Source of the DNA: Hyphomicrobiales bacterium
GTDB taxonomy: Bacteria > Pseudomonadota > Alphaproteobacteria > Rhizobiales > Ancalomicrobiaceae
Length of the DNA stretch: 54,755 nucleotides
Assembly (NCBI GenBank): GCA_021286855.1
Contig: JAJTBO010000024.1
Coordinates: 1-54,755, forward strand
Direction: 5' to 3'
The notes below the pieces were generated by a model. The model was not told where the DNA came from. It saw nothing but the letters and a program-made list of their open reading frames with translations, and ran no database searches. Of the stretch, positions 1 through 10,011 are shown piece by piece; the first letter of the stretch is position 1, and every line of letters begins with the position of its first letter. The translations under genes and the position numbers were made by a program.

Positions 1-603
1 TCAAGGCGAGCAACGCCGCCCTCCCTATTTCAACATCGACCGGGACATCCCCGCGACATCACCGGCGAGTTCATCTCGACTCGGGCGCTCCAGGCGGTCG
101 CCACCTACGCCGGCGGCGGCGGCACGACGCAGAACACCAACGTCTATACCGGCAACGTGACGTCCGCCGTGATCATGGCGAACGTCTATGCCGATCTCGG
201 CAAGTATTCCGGACTGACGCCCTATGTCGGCGCCGGCGTCGGCGCCGCCTACAACAACATGTCGAACCTCTACGAGAACGCCAGCTGGACCGGCGGCGCG
301 GGCAGCCCGACCTTCGGCTACCTGCCCGGCGGCTCGAAGTGGAGCCTCGCCTGGGCTCTGCATGCCGGCATGTCCTACGACCTGTCGCCCAACCTGAAGC
401 TCGACGCCGGATATTCCTTCAAGGATCTCGGCGAAGTCTCGACCCACGGCGCGTCGATCTGCGCGACGAACCCTTGCAACGCCGAGAGCGTGAAGCTCAA
501 GGACCTCTACACGCACAGCGTCCACGTCGGCGCGCGCTGGATGCTCGACGCTCCGGCCGCGAAGACGCCGGTCTACGCGGCGCCGGTGGTGGCGAAGTAC
601 TGA
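1..603 (+). CDS. Outer-membrane beta-barrel protein, 3' part
   Basis: This is the C-terminal part of an outer-membrane porin-like protein of the Omp25/Omp31 type common in Hyphomicrobiales; the 5' end lies outside the window. The frame ending at the stop at 601-603 is open back to base 1. From about base 130 the protein shows alternating amphipathic beta strands, for example the stretches TPYVGAGVGAAYNN and SLAWALHAGMSYDLSPNLKL, which are typical of small eight-stranded barrels, followed by the terminal strand segment HSVHVGARWML. The protein ends in a short Ala/Pro-rich tail (PVYAAPVVAKY) after the barrel, so the usual terminal aromatic is a Tyr. Likely role: structural or porin protein of the outer membrane. 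The first 60 bases read less convincingly in this frame than the rest. The family call is from sequence character, not from an alignment. Confidence 0.75.
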   Translation, partial: SRRATPPSLFQHRPGHPRDITGEFISTRALQAVATYAGGGGTTQNTNVYTGNVTSAVIMANVYADLGKYSGLTPYVGAGVGAAYNNMSNLYENASWTGGAGSPTFGYLPGGSKWSLAWALHAGMSYDLSPNLKLDAGYSFKDLGEVSTHGASICATNPCNAESVKLKDLYTHSVHVGARWMLDAPAAKTPVYAAPVVAKY

Positions 604-622
604 GATCGTCCGATCTTCGGAT

Positions 623-659
623 GCGAAGGCGCGGCGCCGAAAGGCGGCCGCGCCTTCGC
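623..659 (+). terminator. Rho-independent-type hairpin after the beta-barrel gene
   Basis: Perfect 13-bp arms GCGAAGGCGCGGC (623-635) and GCCGCGCCTTCGC (647-659). The intervening bases extend the stem as GCC-GAAA-GGC. A short GTTTC follows. It lies 20 bp behind the stop codon and before the serC leader. Confidence 0.7.
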
Positions 660-752
660 CGTTTCAGGGACCTGCGACGAAACGGTTCGGGAGGGTTGCG
701 CGGGAAACGTTTGATTCGCGTCGACGGACGCTGTAGCGAGGTCGGCGGGACA

Positions 753-796
753 CCCCTCCCCACCGAGGGGCGCCCATCTGAAAGGATGGATTTCAC
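753..796 (+). promoter_or_regulatory. Candidate serC leader RNA (two hairpins over the ribosome-binding site)
   Basis: Two consecutive hairpins lie directly before the serC start. The first pairs CCCCTC (753-758) with GAGGGG (765-770). The second pairs CCATC (774-778) with GATGG (785-789). The only Shine-Dalgarno-like sequence, AAAGGA (781-786), lies in the loop and right arm of the second hairpin. Alphaproteobacterial serC genes are known to carry a conserved two-hairpin leader called the serC motif, and this matches it in position and general form. Assignment to that family is by resemblance and has not been scored against a covariance model. Confidence 0.55.
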
Positions 797-1960
<1,164 letters not shown>

Positions 1961-2081
1961 TCCGACCGATCGATCCGGCGGCGGCTGGGCCGTCGCCGGT
2001 CTTCCTCCCGATTTCCCGATTTCGGACGTCGCAGTCGCGGCGACAGATGCGCGCGCGGCTCCGTCCCCACGAGGTGACCTC

Positions 2082-3668
2082 ATGGCTCCGCGCGTCCTCA
2101 TTTCCGACAGCATGTCTCCCGCCGCCGTCCAGATCTTCAAGGACCGCGGCGTCGACGTCGACTACCTGCCCTCGCTCGGCAAGGACAAGGACAAGCTCGC
2201 CGAGGTGATCGGCGACTACGACGGCCTCGCCATCCGCTCGGCGACCAAGGTCACCGCCAAGCTGCTCGAGAAGGCGACGCGGCTCAAGGTGATCGGTCGG
2301 GCCGGCATCGGCGTCGACAACGTCGACATTCCCGCCGCCTCGGCGCGCGGCGTGATCGTCGAGAACACGCCCTTCGGCAATTCGATCACCACGGCCGAAC
2401 ACGCCATCGCGCTGATGTTCGCGGTCGCCCGCGAGATCCCGGCGGCCGACGCCTCGACCCAGGCCGGCAAGTGGGAGAAGAACCGCTTCATGGGCGTCGA
2501 GATCACCGGCAAGACGCTCGGCATCATCGGCTGCGGCAACATCGGCTCGATCGTCGCCGAGCGCGGCATCGGGTTGCGGATGCGGGTGATCGCCTTCGAT
2601 CCGTTCCTGTCGCCGGAGCGGGCGGCTGACATCGGCGTTGAGAAGGTCGAGCTCGACGAGCTTCTGAAGCGGGCCGATTTCATCACCCTGCACACGCCGC
2701 TGACCGAGAAGACCCGCAACGTGCTCTCGGCCGAGGCGTTGGCCAAGTGCAAGAAGGGCGTCAGGATCATCAACTGCGCCCGCGGCGGCCTCGTCGACGA
2801 GGCGGCGCTGCGCGCCGCGCTCGATTCGGGCCACGTGGCCGGCGCCGGCTTCGACGTCTTCGTCGAGGAGCCGGCCACCGCCAATCCGCTGTTCGGCCAT
2901 CCGAACGTCGTCTGCACGCCGCATCTCGGCGCCTCGACCAACGAGGCGCAGGAGAACGTGGCGCTGCAGGTCGCCGAACAGCTCTCCGACTATCTGCTCA
3001 AGGGCGCGGTGACCAACGCGCTCAACATGCCGTCGGTGACGGCCGAGGAAGCGCCGAAGCTGACGCCGTTCATTCGGCTCGCCGAGTTGATCGGTTCCTT
3101 CGCCGGCCAGCTGACCGAGAGCGGCATCGTCGGCGTGCGGCTCGAATACGAAGGCGACGTGGCGGCGATGAACACCCGGGCGCTCGGCGCGGCGGCGATG
3201 GCCGGCCTGCTGAAGCCCCAGCTCGACGCGGTCAACATGGTCTCCGCGCCGGTGATGGCGAAGGAGCGCGGCATCGCGGTCGAGGACGTGCGGCGCGATT
3301 CGGCCGGCACCTACGACAGCCTGTTCCGCCTCGTCGTCAAGACCGAGCGGCAGGAGCGCTCGGTCGCCGGCACCGTCTTCGCCGACGGCAAGCCGCGCAT
3401 CGTCGAGATCAAGGGCATTCAGATGGACGCCGAGTTCCAGCCGTCGATGCTCTACGTCACCAACAAGGACAAGCCGGGCTTCATCGGCCGGCTCGGCACG
3501 CTGCTCGGCGAGACCAGCGTCAACATCGCCACCTTCGCGCTCGGCCGGCAGGCGGCGGGCGAGGACGCGATCTGCCTGATCGCCATCGACGGACCGGTGT
3601 CTGACGAGCTTCTCGACCAGGTCGCGGCGCTCGAGGGCGTCGTGCAGGCGAAGCGGCTGGCGTTCTGA
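2082..3668 (+). CDS. serA: D-3-phosphoglycerate dehydrogenase
   Basis: SerA oxidises 3-phosphoglycerate to 3-phosphohydroxypyruvate with NAD, the committed step of serine synthesis. The 528-residue protein is the long form: a D-2-hydroxyacid dehydrogenase core, an intervening domain (about residues 320-450) and a C-terminal ACT domain (about 455-528, starting near LYVTNKDKPGF) that usually senses serine. The NAD-binding GCGNIG is at 150-155. The catalytic trio is visible as R234 (NCARGG), E263 (VEEP) and H281 (TPHLGAS). GAGGTGA upstream of the ATG at 2082 is a reasonable ribosome-binding site. The gene is downstream of serC and ends before a strong terminator. Confidence 0.96.
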   Translation: MAPRVLISDSMSPAAVQIFKDRGVDVDYLPSLGKDKDKLAEVIGDYDGLAIRSATKVTAKLLEKATRLKVIGRAGIGVDNVDIPAASARGVIVENTPFGNSITTAEHAIALMFAVAREIPAADASTQAGKWEKNRFMGVEITGKTLGIIGCGNIGSIVAERGIGLRMRVIAFDPFLSPERAADIGVEKVELDELLKRADFITLHTPLTEKTRNVLSAEALAKCKKGVRIINCARGGLVDEAALRAALDSGHVAGAGFDVFVEEPATANPLFGHPNVVCTPHLGASTNEAQENVALQVAEQLSDYLLKGAVTNALNMPSVTAEEAPKLTPFIRLAELIGSFAGQLTESGIVGVRLEYEGDVAAMNTRALGAAAMAGLLKPQLDAVNMVSAPVMAKERGIAVEDVRRDSAGTYDSLFRLVVKTERQERSVAGTVFADGKPRIVEIKGIQMDAEFQPSMLYVTNKDKPGFIGRLGTLLGETSVNIATFALGRQAAGEDAICLIAIDGPVSDELLDQVAALEGVVQAKRLAF

Positions 3669-3694
3669 TCTCTCCCCGATCGACGGGAAGAGCG

Positions 3695-3722
3695 ACGGCG
3701 GCGGGAGCGATCCCGCCGCCGT
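3695..3722. terminator. Bidirectional hairpin terminator between serA and the EamA gene
   Basis: A perfect 10-bp stem, GGCGGCGGGA (3697-3706) with TCCCGCCGCC (3711-3720), loop GCGA, is extended by two more pairs to 3695 and 3722 and followed on the plus strand by TCTT. It lies between two converging genes and can serve both. Confidence 0.8.
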
Positions 3723-3728
3723 TCTTCG

Positions 3729-4619
3729 TCAGGCGCGGGCGAAGCGGCGGGCGAGACGGCCGTCGACGGCGGCGAGGCCGGCGACGATCAGCGCCATGCC
3801 GGCGACCTGTTCGAGGGTCAAGCGTTCGCCGAGCACGACGAAGCCGAGGAAGACGGCGCTGGGCGGGATCAGGAAGGTGACCAGGATGGTGTTGGTCGGG
3901 CCGACCAGGGTGTTGAGCCGGAAGAACAGGACATAGGCGACCGCGGTGGAGAGCAGCGCGAGAGCGACGACGGCGAGCGCCGCGGTCGGGCTCGGCGCGG
4001 GATGCGTCCAGATCGGATCGAGGAGGACCATCGCCGGGGCGAGCATCAGGCTCGAGCAGACGAGTTGCCCGGCCGCGGTGGCGATCGGCGGGCGGCCGCG
4101 GAAACGCCGGCTCCACAAGGCGGAGAAACCGTAGGACACGGCCGCGCCGAGACAGGCGAGTTCGGCGAGGAGGTGGTCGCCGACGCCGCCGAGCGCGTCC
4201 GGACCGACCAGGACGACGACGCCGAGGAAGGCGAGGGCGATCCCGGCGGCCTTGGCCGGCGTCGCCTTGTCGTCGGCGGTGAAGAGATGGGCGACGATCA
4301 CCCCGAAGATCGGCGTCGTCGCGTTGAGGATCGAGGCGAGGCCGGCGCCGATGGTCTTCTGGCCCCAGACGATCAGGCAGAAGGGCAGGACGTTGTTGAG
4401 GATGCCCATGACCAGATAATCGCGCCAGGACGCCCGATCGCGCGGCAGGGCGACGCCGGTGGCGCGGGCGACCAGGAGCAGGGTCAGCGCGGCGAGCGCG
4501 ACGCGGCCGAAGACGACCGAGAGCGTCGGGATCTCGGCGACGGCGAGACGGTTGAAGAGAAAGGATCCGCCCCACAGGCCGGACAGGGCGAGGAGCATTC
4601 CCCAGGCGAGAAGCGGCAT
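3729..4619 (-). CDS. EamA/DMT-family transporter
   Basis: This inner-membrane protein of 296 residues has two EamA repeats, each of about five transmembrane helices, as in the drug/metabolite transporter superfamily. The N-terminus (MPLLAWGMLLALSGLWGGSF) begins directly with the first helix, and the second repeat begins near ELACLGAAVSYGFSALWS. The substrate cannot be told from sequence; relatives export amino acids and other metabolites. I take the ATG at 4619 because GGGGA lies about 10 bases before it and the protein then starts at the first helix. A longer in-frame start at 4679 has no ribosome-binding site. A second EamA gene lies just upstream in the same direction. Confidence 0.85.
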   Translation of the reverse strand: MPLLAWGMLLALSGLWGGSFLFNRLAVAEIPTLSVVFGRVALAALTLLLVARATGVALPRDRASWRDYLVMGILNNVLPFCLIVWGQKTIGAGLASILNATTPIFGVIVAHLFTADDKATPAKAAGIALAFLGVVVLVGPDALGGVGDHLLAELACLGAAVSYGFSALWSRRFRGRPPIATAAGQLVCSSLMLAPAMVLLDPIWTHPAPSPTAALAVVALALLSTAVAYVLFFRLNTLVGPTNTILVTFLIPPSAVFLGFVVLGERLTLEQVAGMALIVAGLAAVDGRLARRFARA

Positions 4620-4698
4620 CGAGAGGTCCCCGGTGGCGGCGAGGCGGCCACCATCGCTCGGGACGATATCTCGCGCCACCCGAATTTCGACGGCGACG

Positions 4699-5592
4699 TC
4701 AGCGCTTCTGGGCGAGGACGATGCCGGCGGAGACGAGGGCGAGGCCGAGCGCCTGATACCAGCCGAAGGGCTCGCCGAGGAAGGCGACGGCCATGGCCGC
4801 GCCGAACACCGGGATCAGATTGACGAAGATGCCGGCGCGTCCCGGCCCGATCAGCTCGACGCCGCGGATGTAGAAGATCTGGGCGAGGAAGGAGGGGAAG
4901 ATCGAGACCAGGAGGGTGATGATCCACCCCTTCGGCGTCGGCCAGAACGTCCCCGTCGTCGCGGCTTCGCCGATGGTCAGCGGCAGCGAGGTGACGAGCG
5001 CCACCGCGACCAGGGCGGTGAACAGCGACAGCGAGCCGACCTGCGGCCGATCCTCCAGCCAGACGGTGTAGATCGCATAGGAGACGGTCGCGCCGACCAT
5101 GAACAGGTCGCCGAGATTGAAGGCGAGGGTGCGGATCACCTCGAGATCGGCGCGGGTGGCGACGAGCGCCACGCCGGCGACGCCGAAGACCATGCCGAGC
5201 CCCTGCATCAGCCCGACCCGTCGGCCGCGCACCAGGAAGGCGAGCGAGAAGACGAAGAAGGGCATCGAGCCCTGGACGATCGACATGTTGGCGCCGCTGG
5301 TGAAATGGGCGGCGGCGTAGAAGAAGGCGGTGAAGCCGGTGTAGCCGGTCAGGCCGAGCAGGAAGAGCAGCCCAGGCTTCTTCTTCAGGACCGGCAGATC
5401 GGCGGCGAGCGCACGCCGATGGAAAGCGACGAGGAAGACCAGCACGAAGCCCCACCGCAGGGAGACGAGCAGCATCGGCGCGATCTCGCCGACGGCGAGG
5501 CGGCCGGCGACGGTGTTCGCCGCCCACTGCAACGAGGCGAGGGTCAGGAGCGGGTAGGGGCTCTGCCACAGAGCCGCGGGAGACAGGCGCAC
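4699..5592 (-). CDS. EamA/DMT-family transporter
   Basis: A 297-residue membrane protein with ten predicted helices in two EamA repeats. Typical family segments include the first helix running into RLAVGEIAPMLLVSLRW and, in the second half, GVELIGPGRAGIFVNLIPVF, a conserved EamA pattern. It ends with a positively charged tail (LAQKR). It lies 79 bp before the other EamA gene on the same strand, so the pair may form one transcription unit, either as paralogues or as subunits with separate cargo. The direction is probably export of a small metabolite, which is inference from the family. Confidence 0.87.
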   Translation of the reverse strand: MRLSPAALWQSPYPLLTLASLQWAANTVAGRLAVGEIAPMLLVSLRWGFVLVFLVAFHRRALAADLPVLKKKPGLLFLLGLTGYTGFTAFFYAAAHFTSGANMSIVQGSMPFFVFSLAFLVRGRRVGLMQGLGMVFGVAGVALVATRADLEVIRTLAFNLGDLFMVGATVSYAIYTVWLEDRPQVGSLSLFTALVAVALVTSLPLTIGEAATTGTFWPTPKGWIITLLVSIFPSFLAQIFYIRGVELIGPGRAGIFVNLIPVFGAAMAVAFLGEPFGWYQALGLALVSAGIVLAQKR

Positions 5593-5700
5593 GGAGGGGC
5601 CTTCGAACCGGGGTTGCGACGAGGGCGAGGCGGCAGGGAAACCGAGCCGACGGGGAATGTAAAGTCGCGCCGGCGCGCGGGAGCCATGTCTGCGCGGCGC

Positions 5701-6648
5701 TCAGCAGGCGAGATAGATGGTCTGCATCGCCTCGGCGAAACCTTCGTCGGACAGCTCCTGCTCCTCGGGACGGCTCGACTGCGCGGCGACGACCCGGTTG
5801 CGGCCGCCGGTCTTGGCGGCGTAGAGGGCGATGTCGGCCTGTTTGAGCAGTTGGTCGACGCTCTGGCCGGGGCGATGCTCGGCGACGCCGATCGACACCG
5901 TGACCGACAGCGCGCCACCGTCCCAGTCGATGCGGCGATCCTGCACCGCCTGACGCAGCCGTTCGGCCTCGCGTTGGGCGTCGAGCAGATCCCATCCGTC
6001 GAGGAGCACGGCGAACTCCTCGCCGCCGAGACGACCGGGGTAGCCGGGGCGCTGACGCAGCGCCTGCGCCACGTCCTTCAGCACGACGTCGCCGACGTCG
6101 TGGCCGAAGGTGTCGTTGACCCGCTTGAAATGGTCGATGTCGAACATCAACACGGAGACCGGCGGCGAGCCCTCGCGGCGCAGAGCGGTCTCGCCGGCGC
6201 GTTCGAAGAAGGCGCGGCGGTTGGGCAGCTCGGTCAGCGCATCGATCGTCGCCATGCGCAGGAGCTCGCGGCTCGCCCGGGTCATGCGCTCGGCGGCGCG
6301 CAGGCGGGCATAGAGTTCGGCGGCGACCGGCGGCTTGGTGATGAAGTCGTCCGCGCCCGAATCGAGCGCCTCGATCAGGCGTTCGCGATCGTGGGTCGAG
6401 GACATGGCGATGACGTGGATCGGCCGGCGGGCGTTGGCGATCAGCCGCGCCTCCCAGCAAAGCTCGAGACCGGAGACGTTGGGGACCTCGAAGGAGGTCA
6501 TCAGGACGTCGACCTCTTCGTCGCCGCGAATGCACTCGAGAGCTGCGGCGCCGTCGTCGAAGGGCATCACCTGATGCCCGTCTTCTTCGAGCATCTTCTT
6601 CATCAGTCGAAGACCGATGCGGCTCGGTTCTGCGAGCACGATACGCAT
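5701..6648 (-). CDS. Diguanylate cyclase with a degenerate receiver domain
   Basis: A 315-residue protein: an N-terminal response-regulator receiver domain (about 1-120) and a C-terminal GGDEF domain (about 130-300) that makes cyclic di-GMP from two GTP. The cyclase motif is intact as GGEEF (208-212), with the metal-binding aspartate in the segment MFDIDHFKRVND. The receiver keeps the conserved lysine (K105 in ITKPP) and the Ser/Thr site, but the expected phospho-acceptor aspartate is Ser52 in the segment LMTSFEVPNVSG. The inhibitory RxxD site that normally precedes GGEEF is absent. I prefer the start at 6648 (MRIVLAEPS), where the receiver fold begins; an upstream ATG at 6735 adds 29 residues of low-complexity sequence. 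No partner kinase gene is adjacent. Confidence 0.9.
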   Translation of the reverse strand: MRIVLAEPSRIGLRLMKKMLEEDGHQVMPFDDGAAALECIRGDEEVDVLMTSFEVPNVSGLELCWEARLIANARRPIHVIAMSSTHDRERLIEALDSGADDFITKPPVAAELYARLRAAERMTRASRELLRMATIDALTELPNRRAFFERAGETALRREGSPPVSVLMFDIDHFKRVNDTFGHDVGDVVLKDVAQALRQRPGYPGRLGGEEFAVLLDGWDLLDAQREAERLRQAVQDRRIDWDGGALSVTVSIGVAEHRPGQSVDQLLKQADIALYAAKTGGRNRVVAAQSSRPEEQELSDEGFAEAMQTIYLAC

Positions 6649-7057
6649 GCCATCCTCATCGTGGGCCGAATTCCGCGTCCGGCTCCAAGCAGGGGTCAGG
6701 GGCGCCGATCGTCGAGGATCGGTTCTTGTACACATTTGTACGAGTGGGCCGGTTACCGGAATCTTTCGCCGATCGATCGAATGCGGCGCGATCGGTTCAT
6801 TCCCGTTTCGCGCCGCCGCGACCTGCCGCCGCAGGCGCGAAAATCGGGGGGTGGACCGGCGTCTTCGGGAGGGTCGCGCCTCGGCGAGAATGCCGCTATA
6901 GTCCGCGCGCCGCGCCGCAGCCGTCCCACGACGGACGACGCCGGCGAAGGTTCGATCGCTCCGTCGGCGCTTTCTCTCTCTCCTTTATGGTGAACGGGCG
7001 AAGCGCGGCGTGGGCGTTTTCGGGTGCGTCGGTGGAGCCGACGCGGGAAAGGATGCA
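6649..7057. other. Divergent intergenic region between the diguanylate cyclase and purA
   Basis: About 400 bp without a convincing gene, expected to hold promoters for both flanking genes. The only clear structure is the inverted repeat GTACA-CATT-TGTAC at 6728-6741. The open frames crossing it have no ribosome-binding site and no recognisable protein. Confidence 0.5.
6728..6741. promoter_or_regulatory. Operator-like inverted repeat GTACA-N4-TGTAC
   Basis: Perfect 5-bp arms separated by CATT, about 80 bp before the cyclase start (minus strand) and about 315 bp before purA. It stands out in a GC-rich region by its A/T content. The regulator is unknown. Confidence 0.3.
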
Positions 7058-8350
7058 ATGGCCAACGTGGTTGTCGTCGGGTCGCAGTGGGGCGACGAGG
7101 GGAAGGGCAAGATCGTCGACTGGTTGTCGGAGCGCGCCGATGTGGTGGTGCGGTTCCAGGGTGGCCACAACGCCGGCCATACGCTGGTGATCGACGAGGT
7201 CTCCTACAAGCTCTCGCTGCTTCCCTCCGGCGTGGTGCGTCCGGGCAAGCTGGCGGTGATCGGCAACGGCGTTGTGCTCGATCCGCATGCCCTGGTCGCC
7301 GAGATCGGCCGGCTGGAGGCGCAGGGCGTCAAGGTGACGCCGGACAACCTGCGCATCGCCGAGAACTGCTCGCTGATCCTGTCGGTGCATCGCGAGCTCG
7401 ACCAGAAGCGCGAATCGTCCAATTCCGGCACCAAGATCGGCACCACCGGACGCGGCATCGGCCCGGCCTACGAGGACAAGGTCGGTCGCCGGGCGATCCG
7501 GCTGATGGATCTCGCCGATCCGGCGGCGCTGCCGGCCAAGATCGATCGGCTGCTCGCTCATCACAACGCCCTGCGCCGTGGCCTCGGCCAGGCGGAAGTG
7601 GCGCCGGAGACCCTCGTCGCCGAGCTGACCTCGGTCGCCGACAAGGTGCTGCCGTTCATGGACGTGACCTGGCGTCTGCTAGACGACCGCCGTCGCGCCG
7701 GCGACCGCATCCTGTTCGAGGGCGCGCAGGGCGCGATGCTCGACATCGATCACGGCACCTATCCGTTCGTGACCTCGTCGAACACGGTGTCGGGTCAGGC
7801 GGCGACCGGCTCGGGCCTCGGACCGGGCGCGATCGGCTATGTGCTCGGCATCACCAAGGCCTATACGACGCGCGTCGGCGAGGGGCCGTTCCCGACCGAA
7901 CTGACCGACGCGGTCGGCGAGAAGCTCGGCGAGCGCGGCCACGAGTTCGGCACGGTGACCGGGCGCAAGCGGCGCTGCGGCTGGTTCGATGCGGTGCTGG
8001 TGCGCCAGACCGTGCAGGTCTCCGGCATCGACGGCATCGCGCTGACCAAGCTCGACGTGCTCGACGGTTTCGACGAGATCAAGATCTGCGTGAAGTATCT
8101 GCTCGACGGCAAGGAGATCGACCATCTGCCGGCGTCGCAGGCCGAACAGGCGCGGGTGACGCCGGTCTACGAGACGCTCGAGGGGTGGAAGGATTCGACC
8201 CGCGGGGCTCGTTCCTGGGCCGATCTGCCGGCGCAGGCGGTGAAATACGTCCGTTACGTCGAGGAACTGATCGGCGCGCCGGTGGCGATGCTGTCGACCT
8301 CGCCGGAGCGCGAGGATACGATTCTGGTCGCGGACCCGTTCCGCGACTGA
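7058..8350 (+). CDS. purA: Adenylosuccinate synthetase
   Basis: PurA joins IMP and aspartate using GTP to form adenylosuccinate, the first committed step to AMP. The product has 430 residues, the normal bacterial length. The N-terminus carries the signature [11 protein letters not shown] (residues 8-18, with the catalytic Asp13), followed by GGHNAGHT (catalytic His). Further family motifs are [45 protein letters not shown] and LTKLDVLDG. The ATG at 7058 follows GGGAAAGGATGCA, which contains a good Shine-Dalgarno sequence; an upstream in-frame ATG at 7010 is not needed. A short terminator-like hairpin follows, then an unknown membrane protein gene. Confidence 0.97.
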   Translation: MANVVVVGSQWGDEGKGKIVDWLSERADVVVRFQGGHNAGHTLVIDEVSYKLSLLPSGVVRPGKLAVIGNGVVLDPHALVAEIGRLEAQGVKVTPDNLRIAENCSLILSVHRELDQKRESSNSGTKIGTTGRGIGPAYEDKVGRRAIRLMDLADPAALPAKIDRLLAHHNALRRGLGQAEVAPETLVAELTSVADKVLPFMDVTWRLLDDRRRAGDRILFEGAQGAMLDIDHGTYPFVTSSNTVSGQAATGSGLGPGAIGYVLGITKAYTTRVGEGPFPTELTDAVGEKLGERGHEFGTVTGRKRRCGWFDAVLVRQTVQVSGIDGIALTKLDVLDGFDEIKICVKYLLDGKEIDHLPASQAEQARVTPVYETLEGWKDSTRGARSWADLPAQAVKYVRYVEELIGAPVAMLSTSPEREDTILVADPFRD

Positions 8351-8353
8351 GGC

Positions 8354-8376
8354 AGGGACTGGGCGCGTTCGTCCCT
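8354..8376 (+). terminator. Short hairpin after purA
   Basis: AGGGAC (8354-8359) pairs with GTCCCT (8371-8376) across an 11-base loop and is followed by TTCTCTC. The stem is only 6 bp, so this is a plausible but modest terminator. Confidence 0.45.
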
Positions 8377-8526
8377 TTCTCTCGGAGCGGCGCGCCGACT
8401 TCGCGTCCACCCTCGGTTGGGGTAGGGTAGGCGGGGCGGCGCTTCCGGGGACGGACGGGGGCGGAAAGACGGACGTTCGAGGCGGCTTACGGCGAGCCCC
8501 GCGGACGGATCCTCGGAAGGCACGGA

Positions 8527-9975
8527 ATGGCTGATTATCACGCGATCCTGAAACGGGCGATCTCGGCGCTGCCCGCGCCGAACGGCGAAGCCCGGCGGGC
8601 GGTCTACGAGAAGGCCCGGGCGGCGCTGGTCAATCAGCTCAAGGCCTTCGATCCGCCGTTGTCGCCCTCCGAGATCACACAGCAGCGCCTTCAGCTCGAG
8701 GAAGCGATCCGCAAGGTCGAATCGGAGGCGGCCAAGGGCCTCCTCAAGCCGACGCCGGCCGCGCCGCCGGTCCGACCGCCGGAGCCGTCGCCGACGACGG
8801 ACGCCGCGAAGCCTGCCGAAGCGGGCACCGCCGAGGCTGGGATCGAGCCGGGGCCGTCGCGCGAGGCGCCGCCGAGCGTGCCGGGCGCGACCGCGCCGAC
8901 GGCGGCCCTGAAGAGCGTCGTCGACGAGGCCGGCCAGTTGGGAGGGCCCGCCGCCGAACTCGGCCGTCAGGCGCGCGACGCGCTGGCCGACGCTCCCGCC
9001 GAGACGCCGCCGCCGAGCTTCGGCCGCGAAGTGGCCGAGCCGCCGAGGAAACGCGAGGCGGCCGATCGGCGCAAGCGGCGCGAGGCGGTGGTGCATGGCG
9101 AGAAGCCGCCGTCGCGCCTGCCGGTGGTGATCGGACTGGGCGCGGCGATCATCGTCTTCGTGATCGGCATCGTCGCGCTGTGGTCGCAGCGCGAGGCGAT
9201 CTCCGCCTTCTTCGGTGGGCGCGGCGAGAAGATCACCGACATCGCGACGCGCAAGTCGGGCGACAAGCTGGCGCCGAAGGCGACCGACCGGCTGGGCTCC
9301 GACGAGGCCGGCAAGCCGGCGTCGAACGTCAAACCGGTGCCGACCCAGACGATCACGGCGACGCCGCAGCTGCAGAACGGCGAGGCGACGAAGTCGAACG
9401 ACGCGCCGCCGCCGAAGCAGGCGGTGGCCCTCGTCGCCCAGAAGGCGATCCTCTACGAGGAGGGCAAGGCCGGCGCGCCGGCCTTGATCTCGCAGGGCAA
9501 GGTGGTCTGGCAGGTCGCGCCGGATCCGACGGTGGCGCGCGACGGCGCGGTGATCCTCAGGGTGCGCGCTGAGATCCCCGAACGCAAGATGGTGGTCAAT
9601 CTGTCGATGCGGCCGAACGAGGACGCCTCGTTCCCGGCGAGCCATCTCGTCGAGATCAAGTTCCAATTGCCGCCGGACTTCGACGGCAAGGCGGTGACCG
9701 GGATCCCCGGTCTGATCATGAAGGCGACCGAGCAGTCGCGCGGCGATCCGCTCAATGCGGCCTCCGCCAAGGTCGCCGACAACTTCTTCTGGATCGCGCT
9801 CGGAGCGGCGGAGGCCGACAAGGAGCGCAACTTCAAGCTCCTCAAGGAGCGCGGGTGGATCGACGTGCCAATCCTCTACGACAACGGGCGGCGCGGCATT
9901 CTCACCCTCGAGAAGTCGGGCGCCGGCGACACGGCGCTCTCCGACGCTCTCACGGCCTGGGGCCAGGGCGGCTGA
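8527..9975 (+). CDS. Uncharacterised single-pass membrane protein
   Basis: A 482-residue protein of unknown function. The first 70 residues are helical (MADYHAILKRAISALP...). Residues 72-197 are rich in Pro, Ala and Glu and end in a basic run (KREAADRRKRREAV). One transmembrane segment follows at about 198-219 (LPVVIGLGAAIIVFVIGIVA), then a spacer and a C-terminal globular part (about 310-482) with aromatic and charged residues. The topology is probably N-inside with the C-terminal domain in the periplasm. GGAAGG lies about 8 bases before the ATG. It sits between purA and panB in the same direction, but nothing in it points to nucleotide or pantothenate metabolism. Confidence 0.75.
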   Translation: MADYHAILKRAISALPAPNGEARRAVYEKARAALVNQLKAFDPPLSPSEITQQRLQLEEAIRKVESEAAKGLLKPTPAAPPVRPPEPSPTTDAAKPAEAGTAEAGIEPGPSREAPPSVPGATAPTAALKSVVDEAGQLGGPAAELGRQARDALADAPAETPPPSFGREVAEPPRKREAADRRKRREAVVHGEKPPSRLPVVIGLGAAIIVFVIGIVALWSQREAISAFFGGRGEKITDIATRKSGDKLAPKATDRLGSDEAGKPASNVKPVPTQTITATPQLQNGEATKSNDAPPPKQAVALVAQKAILYEEGKAGAPALISQGKVVWQVAPDPTVARDGAVILRVRAEIPERKMVVNLSMRPNEDASFPASHLVEIKFQLPPDFDGKAVTGIPGLIMKATEQSRGDPLNAASAKVADNFFWIALGAAEADKERNFKLLKERGWIDVPILYDNGRRGILTLEKSGAGDTALSDALTAWGQGG

Positions 9976-10011
9976 GGCCTGGGACGACCCTCCCACACAT
10001 CGAGATCGAAC

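Noticed and set aside
1-60. Possible frameshifts in the outer-membrane gene at the window edge
   Set aside because: Parts of other frames look porin-like in the first 60 bases, but the stretch is too short and ends at the window border to judge.
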